From the NCBI GenBank assembly GCA_964017125.1, contig CAXHKU010000964.1, forward strand, positions 1 through 64,000: a DNA stretch of 64,000 nt. Direction: 5' to 3'. Shown here in pieces: positions 34,441 through 45,920 of this stretch. This stretch comes from Flabesymbios commensalis. Its lineage: Eukaryota > Annelida > Polychaeta > Terebellida > Flabelligeridae. Below the pieces are notes generated by a model. The model did no database searches and was not told the origin of the DNA. It saw nothing but the letters and a program-made list of their open reading frames with translations. Position numbers and translations under genes: made by a program. The number at the start of each line of letters is the position of its first letter. Within the stretch, counting starts at the first letter, position 1.

Positions 34441-35647
34441 ACACATTACCTTTATGACGTATGTTAATGGCATTAATTTGTATTAATTCTGATCTTTGTA
34501 TACACAAGAGAGAAGGACTATCTTACAAATGTTAAGTGTGTTCTATTATTAAGCCTACCACCTGGGATATAAGCTTTCACAAATGGGAATAACTACAAGC
34601 TTGGTGAATTACAATTTATTACACGTTAAACTCTTTGTTCAAATATATTACCATATGTATAGGCGTTAATATGAAGAATTATTAGAGAATTTGTATTTGA
34701 AGTTACTTTGTTACAAACATTAATTTGATGCATTTAACCAGGATGAACTTGCGCAGGTCGTAGTTAATTTGATATGGTGCCCCTTGTACACCAGATAATA
34801 TATCACATAGAACAATAACATTAAATATAATAATTTTATGAAATTAAAAGCATTGTTTCGCTATGTTTTATTAAATTATTGATGATAAGTTTAGTAGAGA
34901 GCATTCCATAGCAGTATATCTGTGTGACAATGTTTAAATTGGACCGGCCTTATTACGAGAAACTAAATTGGTAGACATAGACGAACGCACACACATTCTA
35001 AATCTCACAGATATTATATTATAATAATAAAAATAAACTGTGTATTATTTTGTTAATTTTTCTAATTATGAAAATAATAATAAAAAACATATTGAGAGCT
35101 CATATCTGAGAATTAAAAACTGCGTTATCGGCATTTCAAAGATTATATATATAAGCAAGCAAGACAAAAGACGGCCCTGTGCTTTGGGTATTTTATGTTT
35201 GTACACAGTTGTGTATGTAGGTAAACTATGTGAAAAAGCTTGAAAAGAACAGCTTTGCATTGACCATCCACCGCGTTCAGTCGTGTTTACGACATTATGA
35301 TTTAACCTTGACCCATCAATCAATTGGACCTGACAAATTCATGAAATTTTGACAGAAACATCAGTTCATGTTAGAGAATATCGATTACAATAATTCTAAA
35401 ATATTCATATTGCTACAAGTTATATCAGGGAGATAAACTAAATGTACTGAGATTATAAGTAAGTGTGATATAGTTCATACGTTTCTCATGAAAAAAACAC
35501 AACATAAGCTAATGGAGCAAGTTCTGACGCTAAACGATCAGTGAAGCGTCATTTCGGACTAATAAAATTATGTTTTCTTTAGAAATAATCAGTTAAATGA
35601 CAATTAAATAACATTTTATTTTCAATACTATCACATATTAAATATCA
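34441..35647. other. Unassigned AT-rich spacer
   Basis: No gene or mobile element recognised. Short open frames here are ordinary for AT-rich DNA. Confidence 0.35.
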
Positions 35648-36594
35648 ACAAGAGCACACTCGACAATAGCCCGCCACCATTATTGAACTTAGTTATTGCG
35701 CCCACAAGGTCAAATTATTGACGTAAAATGCAAAAAATCACAATAAAGCGGCCATTTTAATTTTTTTTCAGCCATTATTAAACTTGTCCGAGAACTGCTC
35801 ATTGGTAACATGCAAAACAAATTTGGGAAGGATAAATGAAAAACTTTTTATATTATTGCGCCCACAAGGTCAAATTATTTACATAACATGCGAAAAACCG
35901 CAATAAATCAGGCATTTAATTTTTTTTTAATTTTTTTAATTTTTCAAGATGCATCCTCTCCTGAAACCTCACAATTTGTTTTATAGTAATGGTGTAGCTA
36001 TCTTGAGTGGTTTTCATGATATTCCGCAAAATCTTCAGTCGGATATACCGATGTTATAAATTAGGTCAAAGTGCTGGGTCAACTTCAAGGTCAAGGTCCA
36101 AAAACCTGAAAAGGCACAACTAGGGACCTTAGAGAACATGTATGTGCAATATGACTGTCATCGGCCCAGTACTTTTCGAGATCTGCTCCGGAAACGAAGT
36201 GCGCGTCAAAACGTCTAAATAGGTCATAGTTCTGAACCAGAAGTAGGTCAAAGTTCAAATACCCCAAAAGGCACAACTAGACCCCCTAGGGGTGTTGTGT
36301 GTAAAATTTGAAGACAATCGGACAAGTACTTTCAGAGATATGCTCCGGAAACGAATTGTTCACGGACGGCCCAACGCCGTAACATCATCATTTTCTCCTC
36401 TGCAACCTTGCGTATTAAATTCAGATTAAAAATATTTTAACCTGTCCATAAGCCACCTGGAAGTAACCCACATACCAAAAACTGTTATCCTAGCTTATTT
36501 TCTTACAAAGTTATAGGCAAAAGAAGAGGCCAAAAAAAACGGAGGTAGAATCCATAGCTCCCTCCGTCTCACCTACGGTGACGGCGGGAGCTAA
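35648..36594 (+). mobile_element. Chimeric element: family A head joined to family B tail
   Basis: The left end is a perfect family A start (ACAAGAGCACACTCGACAAT, AGCCCGCC) followed by about 1.5 family A units ('cccacaaggtcaaattattg', 'tccgagaactgctcattggt'). Within a T-rich stretch at about 35915-35945 the sequence changes to the last family B unit ('caagatgcatcctctcctga'). It then runs through the complete family B 3' region and hairpin (TAGCTCCC at about 36555, GGGAGCTA at 36586-36593). Both families contain 'ggccatttt(g)aattttt' at this point, so exchange within that shared phrase is likely. Both termini are intact, so the chimera keeps the signals such elements are thought to need. Confidence 0.75.
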
Positions 36595-37754
36595 AAAGAG
36601 GTATAACTGGTACATTAGATTCTAGGGCTAGTATGTCAAAAGTTTGTCAGTATGTCAAATGGACTACAATGCACAGTACCATACAGTGTACAGTATCATA
36701 CAGACGTAACAGAGCCGGGAGAGCTGTGCGTATGACCGGCCGGTGACAGTGCGATCTTATCCCATATATATCCTTAAAGTTGAAGGTCATAGTATTGTCA
36801 AAAAGGTGGGCAGTCTTGCTCATCAATACTTTAGCCCCCCACCGCGGGAGAAACTCACGAAATTGTAAACTTGATTGTCTTGAATCATAGAATATGAGAG
36901 TACAAAAAAAAAGAGTAAAATTGAACAATAATACAATGATGCATACGCTAGCGTCAGACGAACCACTATTACGCTATGTCGTTATTATGCATAGGCGTGC
37001 ATGAGCGCCCCCCCCCCCCCACTTTCAAGAGTGGGCAGCTTCCCCCCCACTCTGGATCCCTTCTTTAATCAGAACAGATCGACATCACATTCCACTGGGT
37101 AGGCCTATATATTATCATATAGGCCTAGATCAATCATAGATCACTGAGTTGATCTGAAGTCGATCTCCTCAGCCAGGAGGGGTTCGGACGGGTCGGACGA
37201 ACCCCTCCCCCCAGTCCACCAGGGTGCACATTTTGAGGTCCATCCACTTTATTTACCACCTCTATTCAGGCTTATCTGGTACCAAGGAGCTTGAATAAAT
37301 GTGTGTTCACGAACTCAGCCAAATTGTTGCTCAATATCCAAAAAAATAAAAATTTAAAGACTGAAACACGTTTACATGCACGGACCCGTTATCTGTAGGC
37401 CTGCCTACCACGAGGTTGGCCGGTGCACCAATTAGCTGACTCCGGTGGAACTGTGTCATGCTTAAATTTTTGTCAATGAGGTCAGATCAGACAGGGGGTT
37501 ATGGCCTAGAAAAAGAACGTGCAATTGGGTAAGAGCATCGTCCAGCAAGCGACATTCACCGAGTGTTTGTGCAATGTCGGCCCAGCGTTGCGGATGATGG
37601 CCAACACTGCGCCAACACTAGTGGATAAATGTTCCGTGTTTCCTGGGCTGTCTCGCAGATACGCTGTTAATCAAGAATCTATAAAAAACTAATTAAACCG
37701 CAGGGGCTAGCAATGGGGATTCAGCGGCGTTATCAACCGAATCCGTCATATCCG
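36595..37754. other. Unassigned spacer
   Basis: Contains a polyC run (37009-37020), two TAGGCCTA palindromes near 37102 and 37124, and at 37540-37640 a 'gtcggcccagcgttgcg' repeat related to the target of retroposon C. No gene seen. Confidence 0.35.
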
Positions 37755-37829
37755 ATCATATTGAGGGCGGGGGCCCTAGGATAATTAGCACCGCTGCCTT
37801 TCACTCTCAAGTTTGGGGTTTGTTTTTAG
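37755..37829 (+). repeat. 75-bp tRNA-like SINE head, copy 1
   Basis: A perfect 75-bp direct repeat of 38559-38633. The words 'gataattagcaccgctgcct' and 'caagtttggggttt' correspond in position to the A box and B box of tRNA-derived SINE promoters (the usual form being '...TTAGCACxGCTGCCTTTCA...GGTTCGAxTCC'). The B-box core is degraded. Probably a SINE head or a duplicated fragment of one. Confidence 0.45.
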
Positions 37830-38558
37830 CTCTTTGCTGAAATTGTTGTGTCATCCTCTTTAACTGTTTAATGGCCATGGTCACTTTTATCCTTGTGAAG
37901 TGAAACATAGGGCACTCTGAAAATAATAGCCTATTTTATAACTCAGTTAAGTCTGTTATATTATGTCAAAATTCAATATTGTTACAATAACGAACACAAA
38001 TTACCAAGAATTTAGTGACCATGTTTTGAATCTGCATTGTTAACTGACGTATATAATTATGTCATACAATGTTCTGTCATGAAAATGAATAAACTTCGAA
38101 CATTAATTTGCAATTAATTTGTAGCATTTTTCAAATGAATGAATAAATAGGGCTTCTCCTATAGGCGCACTTCTGACATATACAATAACAATAACAAGCT
38201 AAACTGTGGCAGGATAACCTGATGGAGGTGAGATCAAAGTTAAGATGACAATGGCCTTCAGACACTTGAGATTGGGAATTTGAGGTTGTCTGAGGCTGTA
38301 CCTCTACCTTACCCTGATGACATCGCAAGGCTCTGAAACAGTGACTGCCATGTTTTGGCAAAATGGTATTACTGTGATCACCAGAGCTCGCTAGCTGAAT
38401 ATAGTCTTATACCACTCTCGGACTTATCGCTAGGCGGAGTCAGTGTCTGTTTTACACGGCCAGCCGTGGAAAAATGGAGGTCACTGCGACCAGGCTCAGC
38501 GCAATGTGAGTAGCCTGGTTTAGCCGGGTACCTCTACCTCTCATTTCGGAAGATCACC

Positions 38559-38633
38559 ATCATATTGAGGGCGGGGGCCCTAGGATAATTAGCACCGCTG
38601 CCTTTCACTCTCAAGTTTGGGGTTTGTTTTTAG
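38559..38633 (+). repeat. 75-bp tRNA-like SINE head, copy 2
   Basis: Identical to 37755-37829 over 75 bp, then the sequences differ on both sides. Perfect identity at this length means recent duplication or two recent insertions of one source copy. Confidence 0.5.
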
Positions 38634-38696
38634 GTCTCGGCGTTTTGAAAGAAACAAAAATGGTTCTTCCTCATCCACTCGTAAAACTCAGTATTG

Positions 38697-38800
38697 TGGG
38701 GAGCCTCCGTGACCAAGAGGTAGCGTGCTCAACCTAAGACCTCCAGGGTTGGAATTTCTAATCCTGTGTCTTGAGGGCAGTGTCATCTCACCATCCTCAG
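38697..38800 (+). repeat. tRNA-derived SINE head
   Basis: The words 'gtgaccaagaggtagcgtg' (A-box position) and 'ccagggttggaatttct' (B-box position), followed by 'atcctgtgtcttgagg', are shared with 61143-61215 and 61444-61525. The three copies all begin after 'tattgtgg' or a close variant. This is a tRNA-derived SINE family with degraded promoter boxes, not a working tRNA gene. Confidence 0.5.
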
Positions 38801-39479
38801 GTGTTCTCCTTGCCCAATGTGCACAACAGTGGCTTAAAGCCTGATTCATAAACATTTTCCACAATATTAAATCCTTTGAATATTTACAACTTTTATTGAA
38901 AACCGTACCATGGCCATATCATCCATGATATGTAATGATATTGTTGGGTTATTTTTTTTGAAAAACATTGCTAATTTTATTGTTAAAAACCCCTCAGAAG
39001 TCGTTAAAGAGAACCTAAAAACCAAAAATTTTGGGGGGGGCATGCCCCCGAACTCCCCTAGCAAGTTTCCGCCTGCGGCGCAAACGCAGTGCGCCACTTC
39101 GCGGCTTGGATAACATGGGCTACAAGTTCGCCACCGCCCCCCCACATGCAAATATCTTCCTACGCCTATGTTAAGGCACGGAAATACGTCAATATGAATT
39201 TAATTATGATAATGGGTCAGTCCACATCAATTCAACAAAAATCTGGGAGGCCCCACGCACTTTGTCTCAGATTTTCTTTGAATTTTTACAGGTTACTTCA
39301 AAACTATTCAGATGAACAAATGTGAAGTTTGAGTTGTATTGTCCAAATAGTTTTTGAGATATGGTCATTTTAGCATGCTTGGTAATGGTGGATTTTACTC
39401 AAAATAGCAAAATAACATACATCTACATACAATTCTGCAGTTCAGGTATGGTTAAATTAAGGAAAATATTATTATGTTA

Positions 39480-40400
39480 TTAACGAGCGGACATATCTGA
39501 GACCCTTAATCATGCCATTTTATTGACAGGAGCCTACCAATATTTTTGTCTCCTATAGCAAACATATTGGCGATGGAATGTGACAATTAATGGAACTTTA
39601 AAGTGATTGACTATGATGGGAGGGATTCTCAAAATTTGAAAAAAAAGTTTTGTGACAAATTTTCAATGATGAAAAACCTTATGTGGGCAGTTATTAAAAG
39701 TCTTCAAAGCAACTGCATTGGGAAGTTCATGAAATGTACTATAGTTGCTAAAACAATCTTACATTTTATGCAAATCTTTCCTGGTAATTTTTAACAATCA
39801 TTTCTGGTGATTTTTCCACACACGAGGCCGTATTGACATATTTGAAACCATGAAACATAGCATTCTACAGTACTGGAAGGAGTATCTTAATTTTTTGTCT
39901 CCTATATATACCAACCATACAGTGGCTATGAAATAATAGCAATATGGCAACTCTGGTCGGATGGACTATGGTGGAATAGGCTCCCAAAGTTTGAAAAAAA
40001 AAGTTTTTTGACAAATTTTCCATGATTGAAAACTTCAAGTGGGCAGTTAACAAAAGTCTTTAAACCAACTGCATTATTTAGTTTATGACATGTAGTTTAT
40101 TTTTTAAAAAAATCCTTATTTTTCTGCAACTCTTTCCTGGTTATTTTTAACGTTAATTTCTGGTAATTTTTGCACTCGCGAGGCCGGATTGACATATTTG
40201 AGACCCTTTTAATGAATAGCATACCATTCCATTGGAAGGACTATCTCAATTTTTTTATCTCCTATATACAAGCATTATGGCTATTAAATAATATCAATAT
40301 GGCTATTATCTCTGGGGTGATGGACTATGATGGCATAGGCTCCCAAAGTTTGAAAAAAAAATGTTTCACTGCTGATTTTAAGTGATGGGAAACATCATGT
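39480..40400. repeat. Three tandem units of about 350 bp
   Basis: The phrase 'gacatatttgagaccc' begins units near 39490, 39834 and 40190. Each continues with 'tctcctata', 'aatat(c)aatatggc', 'gactatgatgg.a.aggctcc' and 'caaagtttgaaaaaaaa'. Spacing is 344 and 356 bp. Diverged, non-coding. Confidence 0.7.
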
Positions 40401-40839
40401 TGCAATACATAAAAAACGTGAAACTAACTGCATTTTGAAGTACATTTAGTACAGCAGCAGACAGCAAAAAAGAGGCATATTTAAGGAGTTACCTGAACCG
40501 GCGGTATAACATTTCACCACATGTCTAGAATTGTTCCCAGGGGTCTCTAGATTCAGAATCTGGTTGATGACATTGCCGGAAATGGGGGCGGGTTGAGAAT
40601 TTGACACTTTTGTACACCTACCCGATTTTTAGAGAAAATATTTGCTAAAATATGATTTTCGCGTCATTCTCACTTTATTATAATGTTGGGCCATTTAAAT
40701 GAAATATTATTGGATTTAGTTTTTTCTATTGATCAGGTCATATATCTGTTGAGATAAAATAGTAAAAAATAATATAATTTTGCACTAACATCCTACCTCT
40801 AATAGCTATTTTGGATATTGTCAATATGTCACAAAATGC

Positions 40840-41600
40840 AATTTTTCAAAAATTTCAATTTTTAAAAAAATTTTGCAAATAGTTTATGAAATTTGAGTGA
40901 TAATGCATGACAGCATGATTTTTCACGAAAATATGGACAAAATACTGAAAAATTATCAAAAATAACACCCTTTTCTCTCACTTTTTTCCGAAATTTGATG
41001 ATCTTGACTTCTCAATTATTGTTTTTTTCATTGTTATTATTTATAATGATACTTTAATGATTATTGTAACATTATCTATTAATGCCATTTAGCACTGAAA
41101 AATCTTGGGATGAAATTTACTGATTTTGAATTTTTGTCAATTATTTTAGCTGAAATTTTACAACATTTTAAGCATGTCGGGCGTTTTTTTTTTTAAATAG
41201 TCATTTTGAACAGAGTTGCTAGATTTTAGAAAGCACCAAAAAAATAAATTAAATAGATCATGTTAAGGGGAAAGACCTGAATTTTTAAAATTTAAGTGAT
41301 AATGTGTGATTCCTATGTTTTCCCTCGAAATATGAGCAAAATACTGAAAAATCACTAAAAATGACGGGTTTTTTCAGACACTTCGTGATAATTTAAAGAT
41401 ATTGACTTTTCAGTCCAGCTAAAAAAAATTCTGGATAGTATAAATGATGATATTATGTGATTAATCTAACCTATATACTTTTTGTTAACAGAAAATCACT
41501 TTATTTGAATCATATAATTAATTATTATTTTTCAGATTATCATGTCCCTGTCAAGTTGGTGGATTCAGCAAAAAATTAGCCTTTGAAACACACAATCTCA
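40840..41600. repeat. Pair of diverged units of about 400 bp, AT-rich
   Basis: Two blocks share 'agtgataatgcatgac' / 'agtgataatgtgtgatt', 'atatggacaaaatactgaaa' / 'atatgagcaaaatactgaaa' and 'gatcttgacttctca' / 'gatattgacttttca', offset by about 410 bp. This is probably an old tandem duplication. Confidence 0.5.
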
Positions 41601-42057
41601 GGATTTTGAAGGGCTATAACTTTTTTTATTGAGCAGTTTAATCATATTGTTCTTATTTTTCGATAAATATGGTATAGGGGAGAGGAGGGCAAATTCGATC
41701 ACCCTCAATTTTAACAAGTTACAGGCAGCATAACATTAGACATATGGGCAAAGCCCGCGACTTCCAAGAATCATGTGACCCCAGCAGTGTTCTCGTTTGT
41801 AGTGACCTCCACTTTTGTTTAACTAGTTTTACTTTTATCATTTAATTCATGCATAGACCTTTCAAAAAATGTATAGTAACCCATAGCCTAGACAAGAAAA
41901 AATGTGCTTTTGACCACTGGAATGCCATAAAAATGACATTTTTGGCATGTCGCCAGCTTAAATTTTCGTCTTAGACAGGTCACTGTTCATGAGAGGGTGC
42001 AGTTTTTGGAAGATTAATTGTTTGAATTTGACGAACATATAGTAGTGATTGTATTAA

Positions 42058-42301
42058 CCCTTTCAGCCCTCACGATGCATTAAAGCGTCATTTAATTCAC
42101 ATCACTGAAGAATGACTTAATTTCCTGAAACCTGGTGGTTTTATAACGAAATTGTCATGAAACTGTTTTAAAAATAACAGTATTTTTTTCATTTGTCACC
42201 CACTTCAAGTCATCTTCATCCACTGCAAGTCGAGAATTGCGACAGCAATTCGCGGCTTGTAGTGGATGAAGATGACAATGGTAAACTCCGGCTTGAAAGG
42301 G
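42058..42301. mobile_element. 244-bp TTAA-flanked MITE (piggyBac-like), copy 2
   Basis: It has the same length and the same ends (CCCTTTCAGCCCTCACGATG and GGCTTGAAAGGG) as the element in the LINE at 11950-12193. TTAA is duplicated at 42054-42057 and 42302-42305. The conserved internal palindrome with 'gtcgagaattgcgacagc' is present. Sequence between the conserved ends and palindrome is clearly diverged, so the copies are not recent sisters. Confidence 0.85.
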
Positions 42302-42377
42302 TTAAAAAAGAAAATTCTCAGAAGTAGTATATCGTTCCTTGGAAAATTAAATTTATGTTCATATCGCCACAAAATAA

Positions 42378-43863
42378 CAGAATACGTTACATTTGAATTA
42401 GTTAGTTGTTTTTATCTGCCAAAAATTCTAAGATCAACTAAATTTCCTTGCTGTGTGATGAATATGTAGTCTAACGTAAGTATGTAAGAAGACATATACA
42501 AATTATGATATACTAACAGTGCTACTTTTGCAATAATCAATAGAAACAAGCAGGCGCTATTAATTTTTTACGAAAACAGAATACGTTACATGGACTCTGA
42601 AGATATAGTGATATATATGCACACTAAACAACAAATGGCCCTTTAGTTAATCACTAGGTATGTCTCTAAGCTGCAAGTAAAAAATTACCCTGGCCACTAA
42701 ACCCAGCTTTACTATTGTGCAAAAACCACAAAAATTCAGAATACGTTACACAAAATACGTTACTTTTTGTAACGTATTTTGGTAACGTATTTTGGTAACG
42801 TATTTTGCTCTTCACTAAAAAATGTGGTAATAGTGCATTATTTCTCGTAACAAAAAAACAAAACACTCACACTTTGTTTAATATAACTATTTATTGGATA
42901 TAGTGACATTTAATATCATTAAATTATCATAACATGAATTTTGCTAGTTATGTAACGTATTTTAGTAAGGCCGAAAAAAAAAATATGTTTGTTTCCGATT
43001 TGTTGTCATTTTAACCAGTGGCTAGGTAGGAAATTTATTTCATTTTTTATTTTATTTTTTGTCATTTCAACCAATCGGTAGGTAAGAATTATTTTTTATT
43101 TTAATTGCATGGCGCCAAATTCACTTCCATGCATGTCTTATTTGTACAATACGTAACGATTTTTTTGTTTTTTGGACGCTTTTTGACCCCCCCTCTCCTT
43201 TTCGTAACGTTTTTTTAGTTACTTTGACTACAGCCAGTAACTCATCCCCTAACTTTTAGATTTCCTAAAAAAAAAAAAAAGGAAATCCATAAAAAAAATT
43301 TGGGTCGGTCGGAAATCGGAGAATATTTTTTTTTAGGCCTAACGTATTTTGCATTTTATTTGAAATATTAACAAATAGGCACGAAAAGACAGAAACTGTG
43401 CTTAGACAAAAAAACACATCGATTATATTCTATGTATTAGTGTGTAATAACTTTCTTTATACACACAATTACAGACTACGTTACTTTTAATTCTGCTAAT
43501 GATTTTGGGCCTGGTGAAGTATAGTGCAAAAGTAGATACAATAAGTCTGCTAACAATGACACACACAATTTAGTTTATTGCCTAGGTTAATTTTAAACAA
43601 TATTGCATGGTTATTGAACATATAAACACTACTGTCCTTATTAGGAAAAGGATAAAATTAAAAAAACACTGATATTTTGAAAAACTTTTATATCTCATAT
43701 ACTGCAATGTGTAAAAACCATTTACACTTAGTAACATTGAAATTACATTAATATATTTCATTTTGCATGTTTTTATTTTGTATAGTATTTCTACAAAAAT
43801 GCTCAATACATATCAGATATTTGGGGAAATGTTTAAACTTGTTTAAAAATGTAACGTATTCTG
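42378..43863. mobile_element. Motif-array element: CAGAATACGTTAC ends and internal copies
   Basis: The block starts CAGAATACGTTAC and ends GTAACGTATTCTG, perfect 13-bp inverted ends. The 10-mer AATACGTTAC or its reverse complement occurs exactly at 42381, 42580, 42740, 42754, 42769, 42782, 42795, 42952 and 43851, with near matches at about 43148, 43204, 43340 and 43475. Chance would give far less than one in 1.5 kb. Repetition of a terminal word in both orientations resembles transposase-binding arrays such as the subterminal motifs of En/Spm, but here the copies run through the interior. No coding region. Confidence 0.5.
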
Positions 43864-44097
43864 TGTTTGGTTTTTTGTGCTTCTAATTGTTCATTTGAAA
43901 AAAAGATTAAAATTTGTGTTTTAGACTTGGTATCTCAATTTTTTAGGACAAGAAATAATTATTTCAATATTTTAAAATAAAGTTGCAAAAAGAGGTCTAG
44001 TGAGAAGTTGATTTTTTGATATGTAGCTTGTGGAAAAGTCTTGAAGTCGCGGGCTTTGCCCATATGAGTAGATTTGTAGTTTTAATGTGTAAACATA

Positions 44098-45920
44098 CAG
44101 TAGAGACCCGGTATCGGACCGCCTCACAAAGCGGACCATCCCGGAATACGGACCGCCTTTTTTCAGTCCCAGCAAAAAAAGATAATTTACACTTTTACAG
44201 TTATATATATGCATCAATTAAGGGACCAGCTGCGGCTGGATTCACTAATGGGACCAGCTGTAGCTGGATCCACTAAGGGACCAGCACTGGTATAATTTAC
44301 TAAGTTTACTAGCCCTGGTTGGATCTAATAAAGGGACCAGATCTGGTTCAATCCAGCAAGGGACCAGCGTTGGCTGGATCCACTAAGAGGACCGGAGCTG
44401 GCTGGATCCACAAAAGTGGCCAGCGCTGGCTGGATCCACTGAGCTCAGATTAGATCACGGAAAGGATTGGCGCTTGTGAAATAAATCATACAATGTTAAT
44501 GCAACATTTAAACATTGTCATCATTGCAAATTGCAATCAGTCGCCTTTTCATGTCATGTCCATTCCTTGAGTCGCGCCTCTTCGGTTGGTCGATTATCAA
44601 CGGTGTAGTGTTTTAGCTCCTACGACTGTCTTTCTTTGTTAATACAGCTCAAAATAATTTACAGAATTTATTTACACAATTTATGTTGACTCCTCATATT
44701 TAATTATTTGTTAAATTATAGGAAATTATATTAGCACTGTAAGTTTTGTAGCAATAATTGAGCTACTGGTCTATAGGAACCACAAGGCGCATTTGATTTT
44801 CGACCAGCTGACAAAAACATTCCGCGTGCAACAATCATTCAATTACGCAGGATATGTAAGGGCTATGTGTGTCTAATACAGCGATACAAACAAACAGATT
44901 ATCATATTTATAACATGATAATAATTAGAGAAGATTATAATTCGCTAGGCTGCTTTTTATCAACTTGACTTGTCATATATGACATGCCCTAGCGTACAGA
45001 AGGATTATCACCTGTATAGCGTGATAACACCTTTGCGATCCCAAAAGTCTTACAAAATGCTATGTAAATTCATATAGTGCTCAAGCAAGACAACAATTCC
45101 GTCATGATTTTCTGTATTAGTTACGCATGTTAAACGGAATAATTATCTGATGTATTTTTACGCGAGAAAGTATAAATTATATTCTGTTAATGGACTGTAA
45201 GTTACATAGGGTTATTCACGGCTGATCTATTTCCCGTTCACAGCTGCATAGCCTGATCACAATAAACAAACGATACTATCACACTAGGAACGTAATGAAA
45301 GAAATATTGACTCCGTGTACGACTTCCGAGTTTTTATAAAATTAGAAGCGTGACATCTAATTTGAACACTGCTAATTGATAGCATATTTGTCAATACTGT
45401 TCTCAAGATAAATGTCACTTCAAAACAAATTTAAAACAATTTGAAGCCAGCAAATTTCGAAATATGATAAATGAATAAATGTCACTTCGAAATCAATTAA
45501 AAAAATTAAAGCCAGCGAATTTCGCTGTGTTTTATATTAAAGCAATATCAAACAATATTGACAGTCATAATAAGGGAAATTGGATGTCATAGGGTTATTC
45601 ACGGCTGATCGACTTCCAGTTTACAGATTTTTTACAGAAATAAATATAATTATGTATAATAATTTTTGCATATATATTTGTATATATGCATTTATTACAA
45701 CTTTTTTTTAATTGTGTTTTTTTTATTATATCATGGCGTCATATTCAATACATTAGTTTAATAATCGACCTTGATATCGTCAGGTAACAAGGCATATCTA
45801 TACACAGACTGACTAGTATTTCTCCATTCATAATTGGCTGGTTTCACAAATCGGACTGATTCCAAAATGGGACCACTTTCAGTCAGTCCCATAGGTGGTC
45901 CGATTTCCGGGTCTCCACTG
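44098..45920. mobile_element. Tigger/pogo-like (Tc1/mariner) non-autonomous transposon
   Basis: The ends CAGTAGAGACCCGGTATCGG (from 44098) and the reverse complement of CAGTGGAGACCCGGAAATCG (ending 45920) are about 25-bp inverted repeats flanked by TA (44096-44097 and 45921-45922). 'CAGTxGAxxCCCGxTTATCGG'-type ends plus TA targets are characteristic of Tigger/pogo elements. It is 1.8 kb long but has no recognisable transposase. The interior includes a minisatellite at 44218-44455. It lies inside E1. Confidence 0.75.
44218..44455. repeat. About 30-bp minisatellite with 'gggaccagctggctgg' units
   Basis: Eight or so diverged units each have 'gggaccag', a variable centre such as CGCTGG or CTGCGG, and 'ctggatccactaa'. 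Several centres are self-complementary (CCAGCGCTGG). The array lies within the Tigger-like element. Confidence 0.75.

Larger units (their letters stand above)
41741..44066. mobile_element. Inverted-repeat DNA element E2 nested in E1
   Basis: CATATGGGCAAAGCCCGCGA (then CTTC) at 41741 is matched in reverse complement by GAAGTCGCGGGCTTTGCCCA plus TATG ending at 44066: 24 bp perfect, with further partial match inside. Its interior contains a 244-bp TTAA MITE (42058-42301) and the motif-rich block 42378-43863. No transposase is recognised. The palindromic CATATG at each border makes the exact target duplication ambiguous. Confidence 0.6.
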
